From assembly GCF_018860965.1 (NCBI RefSeq), contig NZ_JAHKQF010000015.1:558001-622000 (forward strand): a stretch of 64,000 bases of DNA, in the 5' to 3' direction. The notes below the pieces were generated by a model, which worked only from the letters and a program-made list of their open reading frames with translations, was not told where the DNA came from and did no database searches. Below, one piece after another: positions 45,175 through 53,594 of the stretch (positions are counted from its first letter, which is position 1; each line of letters starts with the position of its first letter). A program made the translations under genes and the position numbers. This DNA comes from Alteromonas sp. C1M14 (GTDB lineage: Bacteria > Pseudomonadota > Gammaproteobacteria > Enterobacterales > Alteromonadaceae).

Positions 45175-46863
45175 ATGGAACTGATACTTTCTTTACTACA
45201 ACAAATGTGTGTTTATCTTGTATTAGCCTATTTGCTAAGCAAGACTCCGCTATTCCTTCCGATTTTAAGTAACCCATCCCACCGAAAGCATCGCTATCTT
45301 GTTTACTTTGTATTTTCTTCTTTTTGTATTCTTGGTACTTATTTTGGTCTTCAAATCGATGATGCAATCGCCAATACGAGGGCGATAGGCGCGGTAATTG
45401 GCGGCGTTTTAGGCGGGCCTGTGGTGGGGTTTGCGGTGGGCTTAACCGGCGGCCTTCATCGTTATTCTTTAGGAGGGTTTACGGATTTAGCCTGTGCGGT
45501 TTCCACCACGGTCGAAGGTGTTATTGGTGGTCTAATGCACATTTATTTTGTGCGAAAAAATCAGCATTTATCGCTGTTTAATCCGTTTTATGTGGGTATT
45601 GTTACTTTCATTGCCGAGTTGTCACAAATGGCGATCTTGCTCACCCTTGCCACCCCATTCGAAAAAGCCTACGCACTCGTCGGCGAAATTGCCGCACCTA
45701 TGGTCATCGCGAATACCATTGGCGCAGCATTATTTATTAGTATTCTTTCGGATAAAAAAACCATATTCGAAAAATATTCAGCGACCTTTTCTAAACGCGC
45801 CCTATCCATTGCCGATCGATCAGTGGGCCTTCTTTATTCGGGATTTAATCATGAAAACGCGGAAAAAGTTGCCCGCATTGTATATGAGGAAACCAACGTC
45901 GCCGCCGTTGCCATTACCGACAGAGAGAAAATTCTTGCCTTCATTGGCATGGGGGACGATCACCATTTACCCAATACCCCCATATCTTCAGGCAGTACGT
46001 TAGAATCAATCCACAATAATAAAATTGTCCATCTTGATGGTGCCCATGAGCCCTATCAATGCTCGTTAGATAAACACTGTCCACTGGGTTCGGTGGTCAT
46101 TATTCCCCTGCATTCAGGTTCAGAAGTGGTGGGAACCATCAAGCTTTATGAACCGAAAAGAAAATTTCTTTCCACCGTGACAATGTCCATGGCAGAAGGG
46201 ATCGCTCAATTACTATCCAGCCAAATTGTTTATGGTGCCTATCAGCAGCAACAAGATCTCTTAGCGCAATCAGAGATTAAATTACTTCAAGCGCAAGTAA
46301 ACCCTCACTTTCTATTTAATGCGCTTAACACGATAAGTGCGATTATTCGCCGGGATCCCGATAAAGCCCGTGCGCTGATCCTCAACTTATCCCAGTTTTT
46401 TCGCATTAATTTAAAGCAAAATATGGCGCTAGTCACATTCAAAGAAGAACTTCAACACGTTAACGCTTACTTATCCATAGAGAAAGCCCGTTTTGCCGAA
46501 CGGTTAACCATTAAGATAAAATGTGATGCATCAGCAGAATCCGTACTGTTGCCCAGCTTTACCTTGCAACCCTTAGTGGAAAATGCGATTAAACATGGTA
46601 TTGCACAGCAACTGGATGGGGGCAAGCTATGTATCAAAGCCAGCTGCACTGGCGATAAACTTCGCATTATTGTTGAAGACGATGCAGGTTTATATCAACA
46701 CCCTACAAAGAAGCATTCAGGGTTAGGAATGGATATTGTTGATAAGCGTTTGCTCCACCAGTTTGGCCCTAAAGCCGGGTTAGTGGTTGAATGCCATAAA
46801 AACCAATTCACGCGGATGTCATTTTCTATTCCTATGCATCTTCATAATCACTTCGTAGACTGA
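45175..46863 (+). CDS. btsS: BtsS/LytS-family sensor histidine kinase
   Basis: A 562-residue inner-membrane kinase. An N-terminal LytS-type membrane domain (about 5-185, with NTRAIGAVIGGVLGGPVVG) is followed by a GAF-like domain (about 215-345). The His_kinase box is QVNPHFLFNALN with His378 and the ATPase domain has LQPLVENAIKHGI. E. coli BtsS (YehU) has this layout and senses extracellular pyruvate. The gene lies between a CstA-type transporter and a LytTR regulator, the expected partners. It is separated from cstA by a terminator, so it probably has its own promoter. Confidence 0.87.
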   Translation: MELILSLLQQMCVYLVLAYLLSKTPLFLPILSNPSHRKHRYLVYFVFSSFCILGTYFGLQIDDAIANTRAIGAVIGGVLGGPVVGFAVGLTGGLHRYSLGGFTDLACAVSTTVEGVIGGLMHIYFVRKNQHLSLFNPFYVGIVTFIAELSQMAILLTLATPFEKAYALVGEIAAPMVIANTIGAALFISILSDKKTIFEKYSATFSKRALSIADRSVGLLYSGFNHENAEKVARIVYEETNVAAVAITDREKILAFIGMGDDHHLPNTPISSGSTLESIHNNKIVHLDGAHEPYQCSLDKHCPLGSVVIIPLHSGSEVVGTIKLYEPKRKFLSTVTMSMAEGIAQLLSSQIVYGAYQQQQDLLAQSEIKLLQAQVNPHFLFNALNTISAIIRRDPDKARALILNLSQFFRINLKQNMALVTFKEELQHVNAYLSIEKARFAERLTIKIKCDASAESVLLPSFTLQPLVENAIKHGIAQQLDGGKLCIKASCTGDKLRIIVEDDAGLYQHPTKKHSGLGMDIVDKRLLHQFGPKAGLVVECHKNQFTRMSFSIPMHLHNHFVD

Positions 46864-46878
46864 AGTAGAGGTTAAGTT

Positions 46879-47601
46879 ATGCTCAGCGCCATTGTTATTG
46901 ATGATGAACCTTTAGCTTGTGAGGAACTGTGCGAACTGCTCGCTGAAACCTCGGCCATTAAGGTACTGGGGCAAGCTGCCAATGCCATCGAAGGGCTGGA
47001 TATGATTCAGCAACATAAACCCGATGTCATTTTTCTCGACATCGAAATGCCGCAAATATCTGGGCTCGAGTTGCTAGCCATGCTTGATGTAGACACCATG
47101 CCATACGTGGTGCTCGTTACAGCATTTGAACAATACGCCATACAAGCATTTGAAGACAACGCCTTCGATTATATCCTCAAACCCGTTGAACCCGCTCGCC
47201 TTAACAAAACCATTGCTCGGCTGCAAAAACGTTCACAACCACAAGCCCCGTTAGAAACAATAACACCTGCGACATTAACCCATATTCCATGCTCGGGACA
47301 TCAACGGGTGTTAATTATTCCTGAAGCAGATATCGAGGTGGCGTTTAGCGATTTAGCCGGTGTACATATCAAAACCGCACAGCAACAAGCAGACACCCAA
47401 TTAACCCTCAAAACCTTAGAACAAAAAACATCATTGGTCCGCTGCCATCGTCAATATCTGGTGCGCATGAGCGCTATTTCAGAGATCAAATTACTTGAAA
47501 ATGGCCTTGGGACAATATTCACCCATAGCGGAGAAAAAATTCCAGTGAGTCGTCGGTACCTGAAAAAACTCAAAGAATCATTTCACTTAAATAGACAATG
47601 A
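46879..47601 (+). CDS. btsR: BtsR/LytR-type LytTR response regulator
   Basis: A 240-residue regulator: receiver domain (IVIDDEPLACEEL; phospho-Asp54 in FLDIEMPQISG; Lys in LKPVE) and a LytTR DNA-binding domain (about 135-238, with LVRCHRQYLVRMSAISEI and IPVSRRYLKKLK). LytTR proteins bind paired direct repeats about two helical turns apart, which fits the tandem site at 43435. It follows the kinase by 15 bases. Target genes other than cstA are not visible here. Confidence 0.88.
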   Translation: MLSAIVIDDEPLACEELCELLAETSAIKVLGQAANAIEGLDMIQQHKPDVIFLDIEMPQISGLELLAMLDVDTMPYVVLVTAFEQYAIQAFEDNAFDYILKPVEPARLNKTIARLQKRSQPQAPLETITPATLTHIPCSGHQRVLIIPEADIEVAFSDLAGVHIKTAQQQADTQLTLKTLEQKTSLVRCHRQYLVRMSAISEIKLLENGLGTIFTHSGEKIPVSRRYLKKLKESFHLNRQ

Positions 47602-47761
47602 GGTTGTGTTTTAACCTACAACACGACAAAAATCGTCGATGAATCAAATCGCTTTTTACATTCTCTCTGTCATCATAATGAATAGAAAAATATGCGATTT
47701 AAAAACACACGTAAATACTCAACAGCAACCATCTGCTATCTATTTTCAGGAAATAAATTCA

Positions 47762-48736
47762 ATGTTAACGGAAGTCTCATTCGCGTCGATACGACGTTCG
47801 CCTTTAAGCAAAGCCACATTGGCTGCCCTACTTATGGCAGGGGCACTGGTGCAAACAGGTTGTTCCACCCATCACACCTCATTGCAAAGCGACGATACAC
47901 AATCTCACTCTGACGTGTTTGATAAGAGCTGGTTACACGTGGTTAAGGGAAATATGCCCCTGGTGATCAGTGCACCTCATGGTGGCATGATTAAACCCGA
48001 CAACATTGCCGACAGAGAGTGCGGAACACAAGAGCGCGATGACAATACCGACCACCTCGCCCTTGAAATTGAAAAAGCCTTCGAAACGTATGGTCAAAAA
48101 CCCTATTTAGTCATCGCTAAAATTTCCCGAGCCAAAATTGATTTAAACCGAGACTTAGAGACGGCTACCTGTGGCAACCAGAAGATGGCGTACACGTGGC
48201 ACCAATACCATCAAGATATCGAGGCAGCCCTTGATGATGCGATAAGTCAATTTGGCTACGCGATGTACATAGATTTACACGGGCAAAGTCATAAAGTAAG
48301 ACGTTTAGAACTAGGCTATTCACTTAGATCACCCGCTCTGAAAGCCAACTACGAAGCGACAGTGACGCCACAAACCGTCGAAAAGACTTCGGTTGAAAAT
48401 ATACTCCAACACAGTAACGATTTATCACTTAAAACACTATTAACCGGTGAATATGCCTTCGGTACCTTGATGGCAGAGGCAGGATTTCCTTCTGTTCCTA
48501 GTCAACAAGACCCTTACCCATTAGCTGACCAGCGCTATTTTACTGGCGGGTATAACACCCGACGCTATACCTCTTCGGACTATCCAAACGTATTCGGTAT
48601 GCAAATCGAATCCAATTTCTTTGGGGTCCGAAATTCCCAGCAAAATCAAACCCAATTCTCAGAAGCATTTGCAAAAGTGATAAACGACTATTTGCAATAT
48701 ATTAATCAGCACGTTGATTGGAAAAACACTCAATAA
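47762..48736 (+). CDS. exported N-formylglutamate amidohydrolase-like protein
   Basis: A 324-residue protein of the N-formylglutamate amidohydrolase family, zinc enzymes that remove N-formyl or related groups. Metal-site and core segments are SAPHGG, TDHLALEIE, RAKIDLNRDLE and YIDLHGQSH. The ATG at 47762 has CAGGAAA upstream; an open frame extends 41 codons further without a good start. The N-terminus holds a hydrophobic segment ending in VQTGCSTH, probably a lipoprotein signal although the -3 residue is not ideal. Family members of histidine degradation are cytoplasmic, so export is unusual. No hut genes are nearby. Confidence 0.78.
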   Translation: MLTEVSFASIRRSPLSKATLAALLMAGALVQTGCSTHHTSLQSDDTQSHSDVFDKSWLHVVKGNMPLVISAPHGGMIKPDNIADRECGTQERDDNTDHLALEIEKAFETYGQKPYLVIAKISRAKIDLNRDLETATCGNQKMAYTWHQYHQDIEAALDDAISQFGYAMYIDLHGQSHKVRRLELGYSLRSPALKANYEATVTPQTVEKTSVENILQHSNDLSLKTLLTGEYAFGTLMAEAGFPSVPSQQDPYPLADQRYFTGGYNTRRYTSSDYPNVFGMQIESNFFGVRNSQQNQTQFSEAFAKVINDYLQYINQHVDWKNTQ

Positions 48737-48944
48737 CTAAGATGCTAATCACTGAAGTAAACAGCCGCCAGCGGCTTACTTCAGTGTGACTGCTGTCTTT
48801 CTTTTTTTAAGACAACACAAACAAACCCCGTATTTACGCCTAAAAGTTGGGGCTCAAAGATAAATTCTCTAGGTTTAGCTAGCCCCTATTTATACGTCAC
48901 TCTTGGTGACGACGGTTACTGTTTGTCATTTTGAAATTGAATTT

Positions 48945-48953
48945 TGTTATAAT
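48945..48953 (+). promoter_or_regulatory. extended -10 promoter of the CocE-type gene
   Basis: TGTTATAAT is an extended -10 element. TTGTCA lies 19 bases before TATAAT, too far for a strong -35, so the TGn extension probably matters. It predicts a start near 48960. Confidence 0.6.
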
Positions 48954-48960
48954 GTTACAA

Positions 48961-49009
48961 TGGCAGTCTTAATAAGCGAGTTAATTTAACTCGGCTTGAT
49001 AATCTGCCC
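48961..49009 (+). promoter_or_regulatory. large leader hairpin
   Basis: The core is a perfect 17-bp palindrome, CGAGTTAATTTAACTCG (48977-48993). AAGC/GCTT can extend it around one bulged G. An outer pair GGCAG/CTGCC sits at equal 10-base distances on both sides. No T run follows, so it is not an intrinsic terminator. It could shield the 5' end of the message or be a protein-binding operator. Confidence 0.6.
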
Positions 49010-49073
49010 AAACTACCGTTGTATTGAGACCATAGCCGTGTGTTTGCGTCTCAGATCATGAAAGGAAAATTAA

Positions 49074-50954
49074 ATGAATAAGAAAACCCTCTTAGGGTTC
49101 ATTGTAGTCTGTTACAGCCTGATGTTATCGGCATTTGCCCATGCAGCAGGGACAAACGAAGACGATAGAAGAGCCGAATATATTCGTTCACATTACGCCA
49201 AATATGAATATCAAATTCCCATGCGTGATGGCGTAAAGTTATTTACTTCGGTGTACGTACCTTACGACAAGTCAACCCAGTACCCCATTATGATGCAACG
49301 CACCCCTTATCGCGTTGCTCCCTATGGCGCAGATAAATATAAACGCAAACTTGGGCCCAGTGAAATTTTCGAAAAAGAAGGCTTTATTTTTGTCTTCCAA
49401 GATGTTCGCGGCAAATTTATGTCACAAGGCGAGTATGTCAATATGCGCCCACAAGACGCCGGAGAAAAAGGCGGCAACGCCGTTGATGATGCCACAGACA
49501 CCTACGATACCATCGATTGGTTAGTGAAAAATGTGCCCAATAACAACGGTAAAGTAGGTATGTGGGGCACCTCCTATCCTGGCTATTATACTTCGGTCGC
49601 AGCCATCAATAGCCACAAAGCCCTTAAAGCCATTTCACCTCAAGCCCCCATCGCCAATTGGTTTTATGATGATTTTCATCGTAACGGCGCCTTTTCTACC
49701 CCTATGGCGTTTATATTCTTTGATACCTTTGATAAACAACGGGAAGGACAGTTCGCCTATTGGCCCGAGGGCATGAAGTCCACCACCCCTGACGGTTATG
49801 AGTTTTTCCGAAAGCTAGGCCCACTCAGTAACGTTAATAAAAATTACTTTAACGGTGAAAGACCCTTTTGGAACGAGTTAACTGAACATCCAAACTATGA
49901 TGAATACTGGCAGGCTCGTAATGTGTTACCCCATTTAACCAATGTTAAACCGGCCACCTTAGTGGTAGGTGGTTGGTATGACACCGAAGATCTTTATGGC
50001 CCATTAGCCACCTATCAAACCATGTCCAAAAAGAATAAAAAGGACAATATTCACCTGGTAATGGGACCTTGGTATCACGGTCAGTGGAATGCCAAAGATG
50101 GCAGTAAAATGGGCGAAGCCCAGTTTGGGTTTAACACCAGTGCATGGTTCCAAGAACACGTATTGCTACCCTTTTTCAAACATAACCTTAAAGGCGAAAA
50201 GGGCGAGGATTTAGCCACCGCCACTATGTTTGAAACCGGCGCGAATCGCTGGCGTGAATTTGATACCTGGCCCCCTAAACAAGGCAAAGACGTTGTGTTG
50301 TATATGGGTGCCGATGAAACCCTTTCACAGAGCAAAGAATCGAAAGGCGGGGCAAGCGAGTATATCAGCGATCCAAACAAACCTGTGCCTCATTCAGATA
50401 AAGTCAGTCGCGGTTGGGACCGCCCTTATATGGCTGAAGATCAGCGATATACCGCAAGGCGTACAGATGTTTTGGTGTTTAATGGTGAGGTAGCAACAGA
50501 AGATCAAACCATTGCCGGCACCATCGACGTTAACCTTTGGGTCTCCACAGACCAAAGTGCCGCTGACTTTGTGGTAAAGCTAGTAGATGTATTTCCTGGG
50601 GTAGACGAAACAACCAATAAAGTGGACAAAGAAACCGGTAACCGTCATGAGCTGGTTCGTTGGGGAATTATTCGCGGGCGCTACAGAAACAGCATGAGCA
50701 CCCCCGAACCTTTTGAACCTAATAAACCTACCTTGGTGAAGTTTGAATTGTACGATGTGTTACACACCATCAAGCGAGGCCACCGGTTACAAGTTCAAGT
50801 ACAAAGCAGTATGTTTCCGTTCATGGATATGAACCCGCAAAAATATGTCGACAACATATTTAACGCCACAGAAGACGATTATGTTAAGGCACTCCATAAG
50901 GTTTATCATAGCGAACAATACCCTAGTTCCATTAGCTTTAAAGTGATTGACTAG
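49074..50954 (+). CDS. secreted CocE/NonD-family (S15-like) hydrolase
   Basis: A 626-residue serine hydrolase with a signal peptide (about 1-25, ending AFAHA). The alpha/beta fold carries the nucleophile Ser in MWGTSYPGYY, Asp in GGWYDTEDLYGP and His in GPWYHGQWN, and a C-terminal jellyroll follows (about 420-620, with HRLQVQVQSSMFP). Family members are X-Pro dipeptidyl peptidases, cocaine esterase and cephalosporin acylases, so it cleaves an ester or amide in the periplasm or outside, substrate unknown. It stands alone between its own promoter and a strong terminator. Confidence 0.9.
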   Translation: MNKKTLLGFIVVCYSLMLSAFAHAAGTNEDDRRAEYIRSHYAKYEYQIPMRDGVKLFTSVYVPYDKSTQYPIMMQRTPYRVAPYGADKYKRKLGPSEIFEKEGFIFVFQDVRGKFMSQGEYVNMRPQDAGEKGGNAVDDATDTYDTIDWLVKNVPNNNGKVGMWGTSYPGYYTSVAAINSHKALKAISPQAPIANWFYDDFHRNGAFSTPMAFIFFDTFDKQREGQFAYWPEGMKSTTPDGYEFFRKLGPLSNVNKNYFNGERPFWNELTEHPNYDEYWQARNVLPHLTNVKPATLVVGGWYDTEDLYGPLATYQTMSKKNKKDNIHLVMGPWYHGQWNAKDGSKMGEAQFGFNTSAWFQEHVLLPFFKHNLKGEKGEDLATATMFETGANRWREFDTWPPKQGKDVVLYMGADETLSQSKESKGGASEYISDPNKPVPHSDKVSRGWDRPYMAEDQRYTARRTDVLVFNGEVATEDQTIAGTIDVNLWVSTDQSAADFVVKLVDVFPGVDETTNKVDKETGNRHELVRWGIIRGRYRNSMSTPEPFEPNKPTLVKFELYDVLHTIKRGHRLQVQVQSSMFPFMDMNPQKYVDNIFNATEDDYVKALHKVYHSEQYPSSISFKVID

Positions 50955-50981
50955 GCATTCATATACCTTGTGGTTCTATGT

Positions 50982-51020
50982 AAGCAGCAAAGAGAAAGCC
51001 CTCTTTGCTGCTTCTTGTCT
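50982..51020 (+). terminator. Rho-independent terminator after the CocE-type gene
   Basis: A 13-bp perfect stem AAGCAGCAAAGAG/CTCTTTGCTGCTT (50982-50994 with 51001-51013) and loop AAAGCC, followed by CTTGTCT. The T tail is imperfect but the stem is very strong. Confidence 0.88.
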
Positions 51021-51110
51021 AAAAGATCTCGACGAGATTGCAAACCCGCTCACACCAACCCCCTAATATAAGCTCATTGGCCCAATATAAAAATATCGCC
51101 GCGAACAGAT

Positions 51111-51971
51111 CTATTTTACTGGAAAATAAATATCGGTGAGTAGGTCACACTCATCAACTTCATGAATAAAATTCAGATAGTGAAAGAAACAGGGGTAATC
51201 ACGAATTTCTTCTCCGCTTTTGGGTAGCCATTCACGATAAAAAGCATAAATACTTTCGTCCAAACCATCATGGCTTCCTTTATGACGCATAACAGCACAT
51301 CGCCCACCAGGGATCATGCCGTTTTTAACCCCATAAGGGTTGTCAGGTACATCACTTTCAATTGTTCCACACACATCCCACCGGAATTGTTCTGGTTCCG
51401 TGGTGTTGGGATCGCTATAGGGAATGCCAAATGTTCTGCTGGTTGTCACCGGTGACAATCCCATTTCTTTTCTCCATGCGATAAACTTACTCGCCGTTTC
51501 CAGCACGGTATTGGGTGCGCCCAAGTGTTCTAGCAAGGCTACCTTTGTTGCCTCAAAATTAACGATTTTTATGTTAATTGGTATATCTCTATAAGGCTTA
51601 ATATGAGAATGAGACCGCACATGCCATTGTGGCTCAGCCCTGAACTGTGACGGGGATTGTTCAAAGGTTCTTTTAAATGTGCGAGAAAATGCTTCCGGGC
51701 TTTCAAACCCGGCTTCCAATGCAATCTCAATAACACGTTTGTCGCCTTCAAACGCCAATCGGTAGGAAGCGCGTTTCAACTTTGCCAGCTGAACGAATTT
51801 CGTAACAGTCATACCTGTATACGCCGTAAAAACTCGATGGAAATGGTATTGGGAGAATGCCGCCACATCGCTCAACATCTCTAGTGTTAATGGATCATTG
51901 AGGTGTTGATGTATGTATTCGCATGTACGCCCTATCCGCTCATCATAGATACTTAGTCGTTTAGCCTTCAT
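51111..51971 (-). CDS. AraC-family regulator with GyrI-like effector domain
   Basis: A 286-residue regulator. The AraC HTH is N-terminal (about 8-110: LTLEMLSDVAAFSQYHFHRVF and GFESPEAFSRTFKRTF). A GyrI-like small-molecule binding domain follows (about 125-286), ending in CDLLTDIYFPVK. This is the Rob/MarA-related order. AGAAGG lies six bases before the ATG at 51971; an ATG two codons earlier is less well placed. Such proteins often respond to drugs or hydrophobic cations, but no target gene is evident. It is convergent with the CocE-type gene. Confidence 0.9.
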   Translation of the reverse strand: MKAKRLSIYDERIGRTCEYIHQHLNDPLTLEMLSDVAAFSQYHFHRVFTAYTGMTVTKFVQLAKLKRASYRLAFEGDKRVIEIALEAGFESPEAFSRTFKRTFEQSPSQFRAEPQWHVRSHSHIKPYRDIPINIKIVNFEATKVALLEHLGAPNTVLETASKFIAWRKEMGLSPVTTSRTFGIPYSDPNTTEPEQFRWDVCGTIESDVPDNPYGVKNGMIPGGRCAVMRHKGSHDGLDESIYAFYREWLPKSGEEIRDYPCFFHYLNFIHEVDECDLLTDIYFPVK

Positions 51972-52144
51972 CGTCATCCTTCTCGCTCAGGTGCTTATCA
52001 TCATGCATTATCTATCCCATGACATCCTGATTGAAATTGCTAAATTCCTGAATGCTTAGATCCCAAGGGCATAGTCGATAAATTCCTTGATGGAACATTG
52101 TGCATTCTTAACCATCAGACCAAAGCTAGATAGGAAAAACGCCC

Positions 52145-53431
52145 TTATTCAAACACCACTCGTACGCAAAGGCCTTTTTCTTTTCTGTTTTGTATGACCA
52201 AATGACCCCGGTGCGCATCGATGATTTCTCGGCACAATGCCAAGCCAAGACCGCTTCCGTTAGCCTTTGTAGAGTAAAACGGCACCAGTGCGTTCGCCAT
52301 GACACTTTCAGACATACCTTTCCCCCTATCTAACACCTCAATGATGACCTGTGCGGTATTTTGTTGAATGACTAACTCTACTTCTTCGGGCGGGCCACCC
52401 GCTTCATGTGCATTTTTCAATAGATTAATAAGCAATTGTTCTAATTGTACAGCGTCAGCTTGAAGGGCTACAGGTTCTTGCAAAGTAAGCTTGAAGCTGT
52501 ATTGCTGTGAAAGCTGAGCTAAAATATCATTCCAGTGTATGGAGTCGAAAACAGGCGAAGGTAACTTGGCAAACTTGCCATAACCTTGAACAAACTGGTT
52601 TAAATGGTCAATGCGTTCTTCCATGGTGTGAAATACACGTACTAATCGTGGATCGCCATTTTGTTTGCCCACGATTTTTCCACTATGAAGTAAACTCGAT
52701 ATAGGCCCTAACGAATTATTTAACTCATGGCTTATCACCCGAATAACCTTTTTCCATACCGACACTTCTTGTCGATTCAACTCCCGTGTCATCTGTTTCA
52801 AAATAAACAGTTTGTGTGGATGGTTGTTCAGCAAAAACATGCCCTTGGCCAGGTGCCAAGTTTCAATTCCTTTCTCTTCTAACGGTAACGTAAATAGCCC
52901 TTCTTTATTCTCCATCATCATATCGCTAAGCGCCCTTGGCTTTTCCTTCAGCAGCCCATCAAGCAAGCTCATTTCCAGGCGTTGTTGCACATTGAAAAAG
53001 CGTCTTGCTTGAACATTACTGAAGACTATTCGGTTGTCTGCATTTACTAACAGCAATACATCGGGTGTGCTTTGAAGCACCTTATCCAACATCAGTTCAC
53101 GCTGGTGAATCCACTGTTTTTCTATGCGCAATGTATCCGCAGTGGCATTAAATAAGGCGAATAGTTCGCTGAATTCACTATCTGAGGTACAAACTAAAGT
53201 CGAAGAATACTCACCATCTTTAAAGTTCAGTAACCCCACCCGTAGCGCTTGGATTTCTTTGTTGATATTTGCAGTAAGAAAATAAAAGCAAAAACCGCTA
53301 ATGCCTATAGATCCTATGACAATAAGCACCTTAATATGAATAGCAAACGACACAGTGTATAACAAAGGAGTTATGCCGATAGCGGTAGCCGCCATGGCTG
53401 CGACAATAAGCTTATAACGGGTACTTTTCAC
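52145..53431 (-). CDS. NtrY/NtrB-like sensor histidine kinase
   Basis: A 428-residue membrane kinase paired with the sigma-54 regulator upstream. Two helices at about 10-50 have almost no periplasmic loop. A HAMP-like linker and PAS domain (about 55-200) follow, then the His box VISHELNNSLGPISS, N box LINLLKNAHEAGG and G boxes DRGKGMS and GSGLGLALCREI. The GTG start overlaps a TGA (GTGA) that ends the Fis-type HTH frame of the regulator, showing the original coupling. The short loop suggests it senses within the membrane, perhaps envelope stress or the exported compound. Confidence 0.9.
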   Translation of the reverse strand: MKSTRYKLIVAAMAATAIGITPLLYTVSFAIHIKVLIVIGSIGISGFCFYFLTANINKEIQALRVGLLNFKDGEYSSTLVCTSDSEFSELFALFNATADTLRIEKQWIHQRELMLDKVLQSTPDVLLLVNADNRIVFSNVQARRFFNVQQRLEMSLLDGLLKEKPRALSDMMMENKEGLFTLPLEEKGIETWHLAKGMFLLNNHPHKLFILKQMTRELNRQEVSVWKKVIRVISHELNNSLGPISSLLHSGKIVGKQNGDPRLVRVFHTMEERIDHLNQFVQGYGKFAKLPSPVFDSIHWNDILAQLSQQYSFKLTLQEPVALQADAVQLEQLLINLLKNAHEAGGPPEEVELVIQQNTAQVIIEVLDRGKGMSESVMANALVPFYSTKANGSGLGLALCREIIDAHRGHLVIQNRKEKGLCVRVVFE

Positions 53432-53594
53432 GATTTATAATTAATTGCGTATTTATCTAATCGACGATATAAGGCTTGCCGAGAAAGCCCGAAATGTTTC
53501 GCTACCCTAGCAATAACCCCGTTATAGTTGAGCAAAGCCGCTTCTATTTCAGCTTGGTTAGGCTCTACAGAAATACTTCCCGTAGATTGAGAGC
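53428..53594 (-). pseudogene. displaced Fis-type HTH of the sigma-54 response regulator
   Basis: In another frame downstream of the regulator's TAG, a continuous stretch encodes VEPNQAEIEAALLNYNGV, then ARVAKHFGLSRQALYRRL, a textbook Fis-type HTH with its preceding helix. It ends at TGA 53428-53430, overlapping the kinase GTG. It has no start codon or ribosome site of its own. A 2-base CT duplication in CTCT (plus-strand AGAG at 53590-53593) is one change that would explain the shift; removing it gives one frame across the junction. Confidence 0.85.

Larger units (their letters stand above)
48737..49073. other. leader region of the CocE-type hydrolase gene
   Basis: 337 bases without a gene. 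Near 48945 is an extended -10 promoter and from 48961 a large nested inverted repeat that would lie at the very start of the transcript. About 65 further bases lead to the ribosome site AAAGGAAAA before the ATG. I see no small ORF with a ribosome site in the leader. Confidence 0.7.
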
